64,000 nt of DNA from Myotis daubentonii (GCF_963259705.1 NC_081847.1:75025469-75089468), one strand, 5' to 3'. Shown: positions 43,261 to 54,735, counted from the first letter of the stretch. Notes: a model not told the origin generated them from the sequence alone. Program-made: numbers and translations.

Positions 43261-45105
43261 GGTACAAACTTATATATTCAAGGAACAGGAAGGAGGCCAC
43301 TTCTGATGAGAAACCGAGATGCCGAGGTATTCAGCATCTTGCCTAGGATCGCTCTGCTGACAAATGGTGACTTCGAGGTCTGAACCCAGAAATTCTAATC
43401 CAAGAGCCTGCACTTGCCACAACCACACTAAGAGGTTCTTTTTACCTCCTTCCACACAGACACTGCTCACTTGCTAATAGCAGTCATCATTGACCTTTCC
43501 CAAGTGCACTATGGACCTCCAGAAGAGCCCCTGGGGATGCAGGGACCAGGAAGAGATGTCCACCTGCCCAGACCGAAAGGAGGCAATCAAGAGGGAGTCA
43601 CCATCCAGCTACAGCCACTCACCTGTGATGGGCCCAGACCAAGGGGAGGCACCCAGTGCAAAAATTAAGAAGACACCCCCTCTTAATGCTACTCCTGTGC
43701 TTGCACAGCCTGAGAGTGGGACCTCCTGAAATTCTGCACCCTGGGTACCTCATTTGCCTCACCCTGGTCTTAGCCCTGTACTGTGTCAGAAGCAGAACAT
43801 TGCCCAGAGCCCTTTAAGGTGCAGGAGGTTGTCGTTTCAGTGGTCTCCCATTGGCTTCCACTCCATCTCTTGGCTACATCTGTTAAGTTCAGGTAAACTG
43901 AGAACCAGCTAGGTGTTCCCTCCACCAGGGGCTGAGGTTCTGGCCTACTCAATTGGGACTATGTCCTAATGCAGCAAACTTCTCTATCCAGGTGGCTTCC
44001 CCTGGCCATGAGCTCACAAGGTATGTGTGTCCCTCAGGACAAGAGCTCTTTTATCACCAGATGCCATCGCATGAGCCAGGGAAAGAGGCAGATGACAAGA
44101 CTGTAAAGTCGTGTTTCTGAGAATGCCAACCAGCCTTCTCTGACACCACATTTGGACCGTAGGCCCCTTTGCCAACTTCCCCATTGTTTAGTATAATAAG
44201 CAACAAGCTCATTAATAACCCCTCCCCCTCTCTGAGTCCCAGCCACAAGGGGAACCAGCAGGTGCAAGAGGCTCACAATTAGTCCTTTATAATGCATGGT
44301 TGGCAACGAACCCACTCGGTGTCTGGAACAACAAGGACCTGGCTACATGAAGTATCTGCAGCCACTGGAGTGATTAATGGCAGGGCCAGAGAGTGGAGAG
44401 GGACTATGTTAACACTTGTGAAGCCACTGAGCCCAGAATTCTTAGAAAATTGGAAACCTAAGAAGGGGAAGCACTTCACATGCACTAGAAGAAAATGGTA
44501 AACTTCTGTCTTGGTCTCCCCACCTGTGGCTCTGGTGCTTCTCCTTATGGATCATACCTCTATTATCACCTCCATGAAGACACCCCAAATCTTTGTGTTC
44601 TACCCTGTTCTCTCACTTCTGCATTTCCAACTAGTCCTAGGATATTCCATTGACATCAGGCCACACTGAGGTCATCTGAACGTAGGCACCTGGACCTTTC
44701 CCAGATAAGGAAGCCTGGAGTTCAAGGGGCAAACATTAGGTTAGGAGTAGCTACTATGGTGGAAAGGGGAGTTCTCAAACTACAGTTGAGCAGAGGGGAT
44801 TCTCCAAGGACATTAAACAGGTGTAGAAATCATGAACCTATAATGAAACCAACCTCCACTGTTGTGTGATTTCCTCAAGCAAAGAAGGTTAAAGGTCAAC
44901 GAGAACTGGCCAGGGAGTCTAGCATAAAGGTCATGGAGTAGTAGATGACCATGTGGCCTCAATTGGATATGGAAGAGAGTAGATCCAGGAAGAGGTGGTA
45001 GACTGATGAGAATATGAATATAAATGCTAGTGGGACAGAGTAAGACTAAAAGGGCAAGTCAATGAAAGTGAGGGAAAGCAAGAGAAAGGCAAGCAGAGAA
45101 GGATC
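43261..45105. other. Mostly unique DNA
   Basis: 43320-43430 looks like antisense MIR ('gaggtctgaacccagaaatt'). The 79-residue frame at 43490-43729 has a balanced, coding-like composition (many K, E, S, P) but no recognised domain or splice context. The rest is unassigned. Confidence 0.35.
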
Positions 45106-45333
45106 TCTTAGAACAATGGTTCTCAACCTGTGAGTCACGACCCCTTTGGCAGTCGAATGACACTTTCACAGGGGTCGCCTAAGACCATCCTGCATATCAG
45201 ATATTTATATTACGATTCATAACAGTAGCAACATTACAGTTATGAAGTAGCAACGAAAATAATGTTATGGTTGGGTCACAACATGAGGAACTGTATTTAA
45301 AGGGCCAGAAGGTTGAGAACCACTGCCTTAGAA
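45106..45333 (+). mobile_element. SPIN-type hAT MITE (212 bp) with 8-bp duplication
   Basis: The element spans 45114 (caatggttctcaacctgtga) to 45325 (gttgagaaccactg). The flanks are tcttagaa at 45106-45113 and ccttagaa at 45326-45333 (7 of 8 match). It keeps the 'gattcataacagtagcaaca' half of the long form, the half missing from the 38.5-kb copy. Confidence 0.9.
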
Positions 45334-45339
45334 CCTAAG

Positions 45340-45730
45340 ATTTCAGAGACCAGTAGTTCAGATGTACTGACTACGTCCAGACTATGGCCACTGGCTTGGA
45401 TGCTGTCAACAGGGCCATCACATTGCATAACTCTGGGAATACCATTCACATAGAATTCAATGAAGTTGTGTAACATGGTGGCCCTCGTAGCTGAAGAAGA
45501 GTTAGTGAAGGTCATTGGAGATGAAGTGGCCAAGGAACTATAAGGCAAGGGCACTGGATGGAAGGTCCACATGAGCACTGAGGATGCCCTGGATCAGAGA
45601 GGAAGACTGGGAAAGCATGGTGGAAATAATATGCTTGTAATTGTCCACCCCTGTTCTTAGAAGAACATGGCGAGTGGTTATGGCACTGTAGTTTGAGGGT
45701 CATGCAGGGAAAGCATGACCTTAGCCCCAA
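45340..45730 (+). pseudogene. Possible degraded retrocopy, source unknown
   Basis: Frames on the plus strand change but give coding-like text, for example TGLDAVNRAITLHNSGNTIH (about 45391-45450), interrupted later by stops and shifts. I do not recognise the protein. The segment ends in a 64-bp stretch that is repeated inverted at 46.54 kb. It could equally be non-coding. Confidence 0.25.
45625..45689 (+). repeat. Left arm of a 64-bp inverted repeat
   Basis: It includes 'aataatatgcttgtaattgt', 'ccacccctgttcttagaaga' and 'gtggttatggcac'. It is the reverse complement of 46536-46600 with one mismatch seen by eye. Confidence 0.85.
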
Positions 45731-46470
45731 GCAAGCCTGATGGCTAATACAATTCTATCAATTACTTGTTGCATGCCCCTGCAGTAAATATATCCCTCCG
45801 CTCCTCAGGTATGCCATTTTTGATGCCTCACATTTAAAATAGAATTGGGAACTTAGATTTGGGACAGTGATAAGATTTTTAAAAGTTTGCTTATGTGCTG
45901 TAGGGGCTATCCTTGGACTTGTTTGCTATCAGATTTTTTCTCCCTCTTTCCCTGCCTTGCTGTTTAACATAAAAAAAACTGACCTCTGATTCAGCTTCAA
46001 GGTCAGATGGTTTCCAGCAGGGTTGGATCAATGGGAAGCACTGGTGAGAAATTGGAAGGCAGGTGAAAGGCGAGATCTGGGTGTTTTTTCATCACCTTCT
46101 TCCCCCGCCCCTATCCTCGTCTTAGGCACCATCTCCAGCAAGAGCTGAATCTCCTCCATGGTTTTAGCTCCTGTGGAACAGACCACTAAAGGTTCCAGCT
46201 TCTGCCTTGGGCTCTGACAAGCCCATCTTCTCTGCTATTGCATAAACTCTGTGTTGCCTCACCATTTCCTATTTAGCTTCTCAACTTGCCCCTCACCTGT
46301 GTAATCAGCTCCCTAATTAAATTCTCTCTCTAGTAAATATTTAGAGTGGTTTCTGTTCTGTTTTTCTTGCTAGACCTATTACAAGAACCTAGTGTCATGT
46401 TTGGCATATAGGGGCACTTAAATATCTTGTACTTATAATAAGTATGTTTAGATTAATATTATTAATACTT
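45731..46470. other. No recognised feature
   Basis: Lies between the arms of the inverted repeat. AT-rich with only short frames. Confidence 0.3.
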
Positions 46471-46535
46471 AGTTGTCCAAGACCTTTGAGAACATGGTAA
46501 TCAATCCAGCAAAGATGGCAGAAGGCATGGGAACA

Positions 46536-46600
46536 AGGTGCCATAACCACTCGCCACGTTCTTCTAAGAACAGGGGTGGACAATTACAAGCATATTATTT
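46536..46600 (-). repeat. Right arm of a 64-bp inverted repeat
   Basis: It includes 'gtgccataaccactcgccac', 'ttcttctaagaacaggggtg' and 'caattacaagcatattattt'. About 850 bp separate it from the left arm. Such spaced inversions can come from L1 twin priming or a local rearrangement. Confidence 0.85.
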
Positions 46601-46715
46601 ATCCGGGCCTCTAAGTATTGCCTCCACAGAGTGCTTTCACTGTATATCCCTAGGGCCTGACACAGGGTCTGGCACAGAGCAATTCCTCAAAATAATAGTT
46701 ATTAGACTGGCTTGA
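46601..46715 (+). repeat. L2-like 3' end fragment
   Basis: Text typical of the L2 3' end: 'tatatccctagggcctgaca', 'cagggtctggcacagagcaa', then 'aataatagttatta'. Confidence 0.5.
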
Positions 46716-46979
46716 CATCTTTCTGGCTGTGTAGTCAGAACTGCATTTATTTGTAAGTCAGGAGACCCCTGAGTGGATGCTGCAGGGTCTCACCTGTGTG
46801 TGCACTGAGGGGACTATATCAGGAGGTCCAGGATCAGGGCAAGATGAATGAGGCGCTCATCTCAGTTGCAAACTCTAAAGCTATGCCAAGAAAACTCCGC
46901 AGTCAAGAAAAATAACATTATACTGTGGTATTTTAAAATGATCATTAATGCAAAAATCCATGATGAACAAAATATCAAA

Positions 46980-47295
46980 ATTTGAATAAAGACAGAATTC
47001 GTGTTACTGATTTTTCCTTTTGAGTCAGGCTCCATTAGGGCAGCACTTACTATCACTGAGTCACTGCTTCCTGTCACTCCTTCGCTGCTGCTTCCGACAC
47101 TGGTTGTCCTCAGGGTTAAGATCCAAGTCTCCATCCAACCACACCCCTCCACCAAACACACGCTCACTGTGACCTGTGGGCTCTAGAACAGGGACTGTGT
47201 CTGTCTTGTTCCCTGAATTGATTTCAGCACAGACACTTAGGTCTGGCGCATGCTAGATGCAAATATATATGTGTTGAATTAATGAATGAATGACC
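46980..47295 (+). mobile_element. L2 LINE 3' region
   Basis: The order 'cacactcactgtgacc'-like, 'gtgggctctagaacagggac', 'tgtgtctgtcttgttccctg' and 'gtgttgaattaatgaatgaa' matches the L2 end with its TGAA repeats. Confidence 0.65.
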
Positions 47296-47379
47296 AAATC
47301 GTCTCCTCTTCATTCTGGAGGTCCCATCGGAGTCTCCAAGAAGATATTCTAACAATGCACCTTAAAAAAAGAAAAAAAT

Positions 47380-47965
47380 CCAAACACACTAGGAACCAAA
47401 GAAATGTACATTGAAACAATGAAGTGTGATTTTTCACTGCGAGAATTAGCAAAGATTTAAGAGATTGACAATACTCAGTATTGATGTGGAAATCAAGAAA
47501 AGGGCATTCCAATGCATTACTGCTAGGACTGCAAATTAATACAGTGGTTCTGGAAAGCAATTTGGCAATATGTAACAAAAGCCCTTGAAAAGTACATTTC
47601 TTTTGACCGAGCAATCTCACTTTGAAGAATTTATTCTAAGGAAATAATTAGGCAAGTGCCAGAAGATGTATCTTCCTGGATGTTCCATCACAGTAGTGTT
47701 TTTAACAGCAAGAGCTTGCAAACAGCCTAAAGGTCCAGAAGTATTGGACTTGCTTTTGCTATTAAAAAACATTACAAAATAAATAAAGGTAGCAAATGAT
47801 GAAATACTATGCGGCCATTTAAAATAATGATGTGACCCTGTATTTACTTAAAACAGAAGGATATTCACAATGTGTTAAATGAATGCAATAAAAGATTATA
47901 AAACTATATATATATATACTATAACCACCATTTTTAAGTATATATGGGGAAAGTCTGGGAGGCTG
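47380..47965 (+). mobile_element. Ancient LINE-1 / half-L1 3' region
   Basis: Same motif order as 4.49-5.08 kb: 'gactgcaaattaatacagtg', 'gaaagcaatttggcaatatg', 'tctaaggaaataattaggca', 'gatgaaatactatgcggcca', then 'caataaaagattataaaact' and a TA run. It is diverged, with no frame. Confidence 0.6.
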
Positions 47966-48009
47966 AATACTAACAGTGGTTATCTCTAAGCAGCAGAACA
48001 TTAGATGAT

Positions 48010-48432
48010 TTTAATTGCTATGTCTTTTAGCTTTTTTTAGAGCAGTTTTAGGTTCAGAGTGAAATTGAAAGGAAGATACAGAGATTTCCCATTTACACCA
48101 CACACATGCATAGCCTCCCTCATTACCAACAACCCCCACTAGATTGGTACATTTGCTACCTCTGATGAATAGACATTGACACATCATAATCACCCAAAGT
48201 CCATAGTCTACATGAGTGTTCACTCTTGATGTTGTGCATTCTATGGGCTTAGACAAATATATAATGGCATGTATCCATCATTATAGTATCATACCTAGTA
48301 TTTTACTGCCCTTTAAAATATTCTGTGCTCTACCTATTTATCCCTCCCCATCCCAGCCCCTGGCAACCACTGATCTTTTTACTGTCTCTATAGCTTTGCC
48401 TTTTCAAGAATGTCATATAGTTGCAATCATAT
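48010..48432 (-). mobile_element. Older LINE-1 segment, opposite orientation
   Basis: It has 'ttttaggttcagagtgaaat', 'cacatgcatagcctccctca', 'acacatcataatcacccaaa', 'gtccatagtctacatgagtg' and 'tggcaaccactgatcttttt'. This recurrent L1M-associated text lies directly before a forward L1 (48.44 kb), as expected for an inverted 5' part or an independent fragment. Strand is inferred. Confidence 0.45.
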
Positions 48433-48439
48433 AGGTTAA

Positions 48440-49625
48440 CTATGTATTAAAACTGTAAAATTCCTAGAAGGTAATATAGGAGAAAACCTAAATGGCCTTA
48501 GGTATGGTGAAGACTTATTAGGTACAACACTGAAGGCATGCTCCATGAAAGCAATAATTAATCAGCTGGGCTTACTTAAACTGAAAAAATGTTTGCTCTG
48601 TGAAAGACAATGTGAAGATAATGACAAGATAAGCCACACACTGAGAAAAAAGATTTGCAAAAGACACATCTGATAAAGGACTGCTATCCAAAATATGCAA
48701 AGAGCTCTTAAAACTCAACAATAAGAAAACAAACAACCCTATAAGAAATGGCCAAAGACCTTAACAGACACTTCACCAAAGATATGCAGTTGAAAAATAA
48801 GCATATGAAAAGATGCTCCACATCATATGTCATCAGGAAAATGCAAATTAAGACTATATGATACCATTACACACCTATTAGAATGGCCAAAATGCAGAAC
48901 ACTGACACCACCCACCAAATGCTGGAGAGGATGTGAAGAAACAAGAACTCTCATTTATTGCTGGTGGGATTGCAAAATGGTACAGCCACTTTGGAAGACA
49001 GTTTGATGGTTTCTGTCAAAACTAAACATACTCTTACCATAAAATTTAGCAATCACACTCCTTGTGATTTACCCAAAGAAGTTGAAATTTTATGTCTACA
49101 CCAAAACTTACATGTTCTACATGCAGTTTTATGCATAGTAGTTTTATTTATAATGGCCAAAACTTGAAATCAACCAAAATGTCTTTCAATAGGTAGATGG
49201 ATAAACTGTGGCACATCTAGACAACGCAATATTATTCATCACTTTAAAAATGAGCTATCACCCAGCCAGTGTGACTCAGTGGTTGAGTGTCGACCTATGA
49301 ACCAGGAAGCACGGTTCAATTCTCAGTCAGGGCACATGCCCTAGTTGCGGGCTCGGTCCCCAGTGGGGGTCATGAAGAAGGCAGCTGATCAATGATTCTC
49401 TCTCATCGTTGATGTTTCAATCTCTCCCTCTCTCTCTCTCCCCATTCTTCTCTAAAATCAATAAAAATATATATTTTTTTTTAATGAGCTATCAAGCCAT
49501 GAAAACACATGGAGGAAACTTAAAGATATATTATTAAGTGAAAAAAGCCAATCTGAAAAGTCTACGTACTATGTGATTTCAACTATATGAGATTCTGGTT
49601 TCAATTTTTTAATCTTTCATTTTTC
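48440..49625 (+). mobile_element. Older LINE-1 (L1M-type) ORF2 end and 3' UTR, split by a Ves SINE
   Basis: Typical ORF2 end: 'aaactcaacaataagaaaac', 'aatggccaaagaccttaaca', 'cattacacacctattagaat', 'gctggagaggatgtgaagaa', 'ctggtgggattgcaaaatgg', then 'ttgaaatcaaccaaaatgtc'. The frames are broken. A Ves SINE lies at 49261-49482. Confidence 0.8.
49249..49494 (+). mobile_element. Ves SINE with perfect 12-bp target duplication
   Basis: SINE body 49261-49482: 'cccagccagtgtgactcagt', 'ggtcccc' region, 'gcagctgatcaatgattctc', and end 'taaaatcaataaaaatatat'. aatgagctatca lies at 49249-49260 and 49483-49494. Confidence 0.95.
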
Positions 49626-50229
49626 TAAATTTTACACAATAATCATCCATAATTTCTAATTCTAAAATAATGAAAGTAACCTATTCTGTGTTCTGCATTT
49701 TTTGAGCAAATTTCTCAGCAGAGGATAGACAAGTTAAAATATCCATTATCACTCTCACCTGCCTTGGGATTCTTTTGTTTTCTGAATCAGGTCAGAAAAT
49801 ACTGTGCAGATTATTCTCCACATAGGAGAGTCTTGGCCGATACCCCATCACTCTCCAGAAATGTTTCTAAGACTGTCACCATTCTTGTATATCAAGATCA
49901 CACTTGTACCAAAGGTCCCAAAAGTCACTTTTTTTTTAATCCAAAGACTTATCCTATTTACTGACCTAAAAGAAACCTTAAGGCCCTCACCTGTCATGTC
50001 ATTTGTGAAATAAAGATAAATATTCACTTCACAGATGGACTAAAAGATAAAATTGTGACAGGTCTCAGTGTATATTAAATGTATCAGGCAGGATAAGCTT
50101 GATAACAAGCCCAAAATTTCTGAGTTAAAACAACAAAGTGTAATTTCTTACTACACGACACATATATCATAGGTCAGCTCGGGCCTCTCTCAAGGACCCC
50201 TCATTCAAGGACCCTCATGATCCTCACTC
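49626..50229. other. No recognised feature
   Basis: AT-rich sequence. The short frames at 49764-50013 have no domain. Confidence 0.3.
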
Positions 50230-50592
50230 AAGAACACAGGCTGACAGAGAAAGATAAATACCACATGATCTCACTCATTTGTGGATTATAGAGAACAACA
50301 TAGACTGATGAAAAGGGACAGACCCAAAGACTGAGAAACAGCAATCAGGCTATCAATCCCCAGAAGGAAAGTAGGGGAGGGCGGGGGTAAGGGGAAGAGA
50401 TCAACAGAAGGACTTGTATACATGTATATAAGCCAGACCAATGGACATGGACAACGGGGGGATGGGAGCATGAGTTTGTGTGTGGGGGGGAGGTTGGGGG
50501 TTAATGGGGGGGATGAGGACACATTTGTAATACCTTAACTAATAATAAAAAAAAAAATTAAAAAGAAAAAAGAAAAGAAGAACACAGACTGA
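50230..50592 (+). mobile_element. Young bat LINE-1 3' UTR with 15-bp target duplication
   Basis: The insert 50245-50577 starts 'cagagaaagataaataccac', 'atgatctcactcatttgtgg'. It has the G-rich 3' UTR and ends 'cacatttgtaataccttaac' with an A-rich tail. aagaacacaggctga (50230-50244) and aagaacacagactga (50578-50592) flank it, with one difference. It is nearly identical in plan to the copy at 57.8 kb. Confidence 0.93.
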
Positions 50593-50778
50593 GAGAGAAT
50601 CCAGGTCTGAGATTCACTTTGTCGAAGCTGGAAAGAAAACATGGCCCCTAGTACTCTAGCTCCTAAACCTCCCACCCAGGAATGGACCACATCACTTGGC
50701 TCTCACCTCATTGGCCAAAACAAGTCACATGACTGCTCCTAAATTCAAAGGGGATAGAGAAATACAATCCCACCAAGT

Positions 50779-51011
50779 GTCTAGGACAGTGATGGCGAAC
50801 CTTTTGAGCTTGGCTTGTCAGCATTTTGAAAAACCCTAACTTAATTCTGGTACTGTGTCACATATAGAAATTTTTTGATATTTGCAACCATAGTAAAACA
50901 AAGACTTACATTTTTGATATTTATTTTACATACTTAAATGCCATTTAACAAAGAAAAATCAACCAAAAAAATGAGTTCGTGTGTCATAGGTTCGCCATCA
51001 CTGGTCTAGGA
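50779..51011. mobile_element. hAT MITE (217 bp) with perfect 8-bp duplication
   Basis: The element spans 50787-51003. The terminal repeats are cagtgatggcgaacct and its complement aggttcgccatcactg (one base offset). gtctagga lies at 50779-50786 and 51004-51011. The interior is AT-rich ('ttttgatatttgcaaccata', 'aacaaagacttacatttttg'). It has no transposase. Confidence 0.95.
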
Positions 51012-52409
51012 GGCTGAGATCCAGAAATACTGGTAAATAGCATAGTAACTCCCACAGTAGGCATTAATAAATGTTTTTTGAATAAGAGGAAGTGCTTATC
51101 TGAAACCCAGCTCTATGGCAGACAGGCTTATAATGTGTCAGGTATTGTGCTAGGTGAAATTTACACTAGGAAATCAATTTAAGTGATGTTTACCAAAGCC
51201 CTGCAGCTGGTGAGGGGCTAGAGCCAGGATTTGACTCCACAGATTGTACCCTACCCACTATGTCCATAACTGTTCACGCCATTCCGTGGCTGCTTAACTT
51301 CTGAAAGCCTGTTTCCTCCTCATCTTCCACAAGTAAATAATGTTGGCTCTTGGGGTTCTTTTCCAGGAGGGAGCGGATGACCCTGCGATGGAAGCATCAG
51401 GGCTCTGTGAGAGAGGGGTGGCATGGAGTGCCCAAAGCCTGGTCAATAATGGTACCTGGAGGGGCCATGGAGCTTGTCTCCTGGTCACAAGTTGTGGTGG
51501 GGGGGGCGGGGGGGGGGGGGAGAAAGGATGCCCAGGGTATTCTGCAGGACACAGCTGATCCCTGAGCCACTTGGGTATTGGAAGACACATGTTCCCTTTC
51601 TCAGCTATTAGAGGTTATGTGTGCTTCTCTAAGTGTGACAGACAAGCCCTCACACATTCATGCAGCTCCCTTCACCATCATACATTCATGCACATACATG
51701 CACACATGTGCAGAGTCACCTGGACAGGTCACTCCCACTTGCACTCACAGCACCATACTGAGTCTATGCCACATGCAGCATCGTGTGTATCCGAGTGTAC
51801 GTGTATTCTGCTGAACCCTACAAAATTGCCATTCTGTCGGCAACTTCCTTTGGCTCAAACTAATACACACACATCTACATAAAATCCCAGTTATCTCACA
51901 CATGTGCACACAACCACACATGCGCACATAGCAGCCCATACCCACAACATGCACACAGAGCACATGTGCCTGCACCACGTGTGCACAACTTGCTGCCGGT
52001 CTCCCACCCACTGCCTGACCCAGGCTATGGGCTCCAGGCAGTGAGTTCAATCACTGTCATTGCCAAGGCTGCTATTAGAGCTCAGCTCTAACCATCCAGG
52101 AAATCAGTGACAGGCTTGGCCTCTGCTGCCTGGCTTTGCCCAGCAGCTGTGCTCAATGTCAGCCCCACCCCCCGGTTCCATCCGCTTGGCTAGTCCTTAA
52201 CCCCAAACACCCACTTTCCCGCTGCCCTCCTCCTGCAGGGCCTGATGCTCACCAGCTGAATGGCTGCCTAGAAGTCAGGCAATGGAGCCCAGCTCTCTGC
52301 CCTAGATACTCGGCCCCATCATAAATCTTTGCACAAAAAGTGACTGCTATTGGGGCTTGGGGCCGATGTCTATGACAGAGAAGACCCCTGGGGCTTAGAG
52401 GGGCTAAAG
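51012..52409. other. Unassigned, with simple repeats
   Basis: 51170-51260 may be MIR. A G run (51499-51520, one C inside) and a CA-rich 'catgcacatacatgcacaca' patch (51650-51980) are low-complexity sequence. The glycine- or proline-rich frames at 51294-51590 are artefacts of the G run. Confidence 0.4.
51499..51520. repeat. G-rich homopolymer run
   Basis: Eight G, one C, then thirteen G. Such a run can form a quadruplex and is prone to sequencing error. Confidence 0.9.
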
Positions 52410-52640
52410 GGGTCTGTGGCAATATTTATTAAGCACTAACTCTGGGTCAGGCCCTGTGCTAGGCACTAAGGATAAGATGGTAAAGAAAAACAGAAGCAGT
52501 TTCTGATTATATAGGTCCACATTCTAGGGGTGTGGGGGAGCGAAGGTAGAAACAAATACTTAAAAAAAATACAAAGCACAAATAAACATAACATTCCAGC
52601 TCTGTGAAGTGGCATGAAGCAAACATGGTTCAGAGCTGAA
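52410..52640 (-). repeat. L2-like fragment (antisense)
   Basis: 'gcaatatttattaagcacta', 'actctgggtcaggccctgtg' and 'ctaggcactaaggataagat' are typical of antisense L2. Confidence 0.6.
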
Positions 52641-53040
52641 AAGCTGGTAGAAAGGGACTCTCAAGGGTCAGAAAAGAAAATCCAAGTATGCTGCCAGGCC
52701 AAGGGGACCAGAAGCAGACATCGCAAGGCCAGCTTGGAATAGGTCCAGGACAGAGAAGAAAGCAGAAGGCAGTGGGTCGGGGAAGAAGCAGGGGGCAGTT
52801 CTGGTGACCTCCTGAGAGAGGCATGGCTCTTCTGACTGGCTTTTACCTTCTTCCCCTTCCTCCTGGGTGAGACCGACCTCATCCTGTCCCTGGAATTCTG
52901 TCTGCCTATCACGGCTTCTCTGAGGCAATATTCCATCAGCCCACCTGTCTCTCAGGATCACCAGCCTCTTCCGCAGCACTGGCTCTTCCTGTTCAACATA
53001 CACAATAGATCAGGTCTCTCTCATTCGAAAGAAAGAAAAA
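52641..53040. other. No recognised feature
   Basis: The 91- and 111-residue minus frames here overlap in different frames and have no domain. Confidence 0.35.
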
Positions 53041-53049
53041 GGGGGGCTG

Positions 53050-53111
<62 letters not shown>

Positions 53112-53218
53112 AAGGAAGGAAAGAAGAAAGAAAGGAAGGAAGGAAGGGGGAAGGAGGGAGGGAGGGAGGGAGGGAGGGAGGGAGGGAGGGAGGGAGGGAG
53201 GGAGGGAGGGAGGGAGGA
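53050..53218. repeat. Purine-only tract: (GA)n, (GGAA)n and (GGGA)n
   Basis: About 170 bp that is almost purely G and A on the plus strand: GA to about 53112, mixed GAAA/GGAA to about 53150, then about 15 GGGA units. The 104-residue minus frame with repeated PSLP comes from it. Confidence 0.95.
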
Positions 53219-53879
53219 ATTCTTCCCTACCCCTGGATTTTCTTTTATCTACAGTAGCGCCTCCTAAGATGTGGGAGATAGGTAAGGTGCATTCTACAGT
53301 AACACTGCCCAAAGTGCGGTCCACAGACTAATGCTGTCCACAAATAGGTGAGGACAGAATTGAGAGCAAATATTTAGAAACCTTAAAAACAATTTGACAG
53401 AGTAACTATATATCCATTGAATCTAATAAAAAGCAGGCCTGTGTTTTGCATGTCTTTTTATTTCATTTTTCCACCAATCTATTTTCATTGTGCTGCATAA
53501 AAGTATCAGTTTACAGCAGGTTGAAAATAAGAAGAAAAAATACAGGCCCTCCCATACAGATGGTTTAAGGAGCACTGTTCTATAGGACCTTGTTCTATGA
53601 TGTGTTGAAGACAGAAATAAAATTAGGATGGGTGACATATGAGTAACCAAGGGCACAAAGGGAAATTTTTTTAAGTTCCATAATCCAAAAGAACCCATGT
53701 ATTCCTCTCTGAGACTTACAAAGAACATTGACTTAGTAAAAGCATTTCCTACAATATTATCTTGGAACCCTAAGGTTTAAAAGAATCATTCTAGGCCTCA
53801 AAACCAACATCCACCAGCTAATTTTCCCAGCTGGTTCCTGGCATTTAGTAGGTATTCAATAAATATTGGTTTGAATAAA
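53219..53879. other. Possible hAT-Charlie scrap in unassigned DNA
   Basis: 53300-53345 'cccaaagtgcggtccacaga' resembles the end of an old Charlie MITE. The rest is unassigned. Confidence 0.35.
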
Positions 53880-54240
53880 CCCACTGTACAAATTGGCTTC
53901 CATTCTATTGCTACATCACAAATCCCCTCAAAACTTAGTAGTTTAAAATAGCAATGTTTCATGTTTCTGTGGGTTGACTGGGCTCAGCGGGGTGGTTCTC
54001 ACTTGGGGTCTTTCATTCTGTTACAGTTACATGGTGGCTGGGACTGTGGTTATCTGAAAGCTTGACTGGGTGTCCAAGGTAATTTCATATGTCTGGCCCT
54101 CAGCTGGGGTAGCTGGAAGAGGCAAGGAGCGACCACCTGGGCATTTCTCTCCCACATGGCTGCTCCAGGGGGCTAGATTGGGCTTCCTCATAGCATGGCG
54201 GTCCCAAGATAACTGAACTTCTTGCATAGCAGATGGCTTT
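53880..54240 (-). mobile_element. Old MaLR-like repeat
   Basis: 'tctattgctacatcacaaat', 'cccctcaaaacttagtagtt', 'cagcggggtggttctcactt', 'ccacatggctgctccagggg' and 'gggcttcctcatagcatggc' are in the same order as a well-known mammalian interspersed repeat. The family name is tentative. Confidence 0.55.
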
Positions 54241-54491
54241 TCCCCAATGCACATGTTTGGAGAAAAGAGAAGTAGAAGGGACCAGGTTTCTTAAAGGCTT
54301 GTCAGGCTCAGAACTGGCAGGACATCACTTCTTCTATATTCTATTTTTTCAAGTGGTTGTGAGACTCATCACTTCACCTCTCAGCAGAAAAGTAACAAAT
54401 AGTTTGCAGCTATCAATATCTACCACTGCCTCCCTGGCAATAACACAACCCCCAAGTGGCAAAGAGCAGGGAGAACAATTTTGCAGATTTT

Positions 54492-54536
54492 TAATTATAA
54501 TAATTATTATTATCATCATCACCATCATCATCACTT
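54492..54536. repeat. ATT/ATC trinucleotide-rich tract
   Basis: 'aattataataattattatta' then 'tcatcatcaccatcatcatc'. It gives runs of isoleucine or methionine in the overlapping frames. Confidence 0.85.
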
Positions 54537-54735
54537 ACTGTGTACCAGGCTTACTATGCTCGGTACTTAGAGAATGGGGACAGGAGAGAGAAAGAGAGAT
54601 CCATTTAATCCTCACAACCATTATTCTCATTGTAGAGTAAATGAAACAGGTTAAGAGAAGTTAAATAATTTGCTCAAGATCACAGTCAGAAAGTGACAGA
54701 AATAGGACACAAGCCCAAGTCTACATGGCTGCAGA
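54537..54735 (-). repeat. MIR-like SINE (antisense)
   Basis: 'atttaatcctcacaaccatt', 'gttaagagaagttaaataat', 'ttgctcaagatcacagtcag' and 'acacaagcccaagtctacat' match antisense MIR. Confidence 0.65.
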
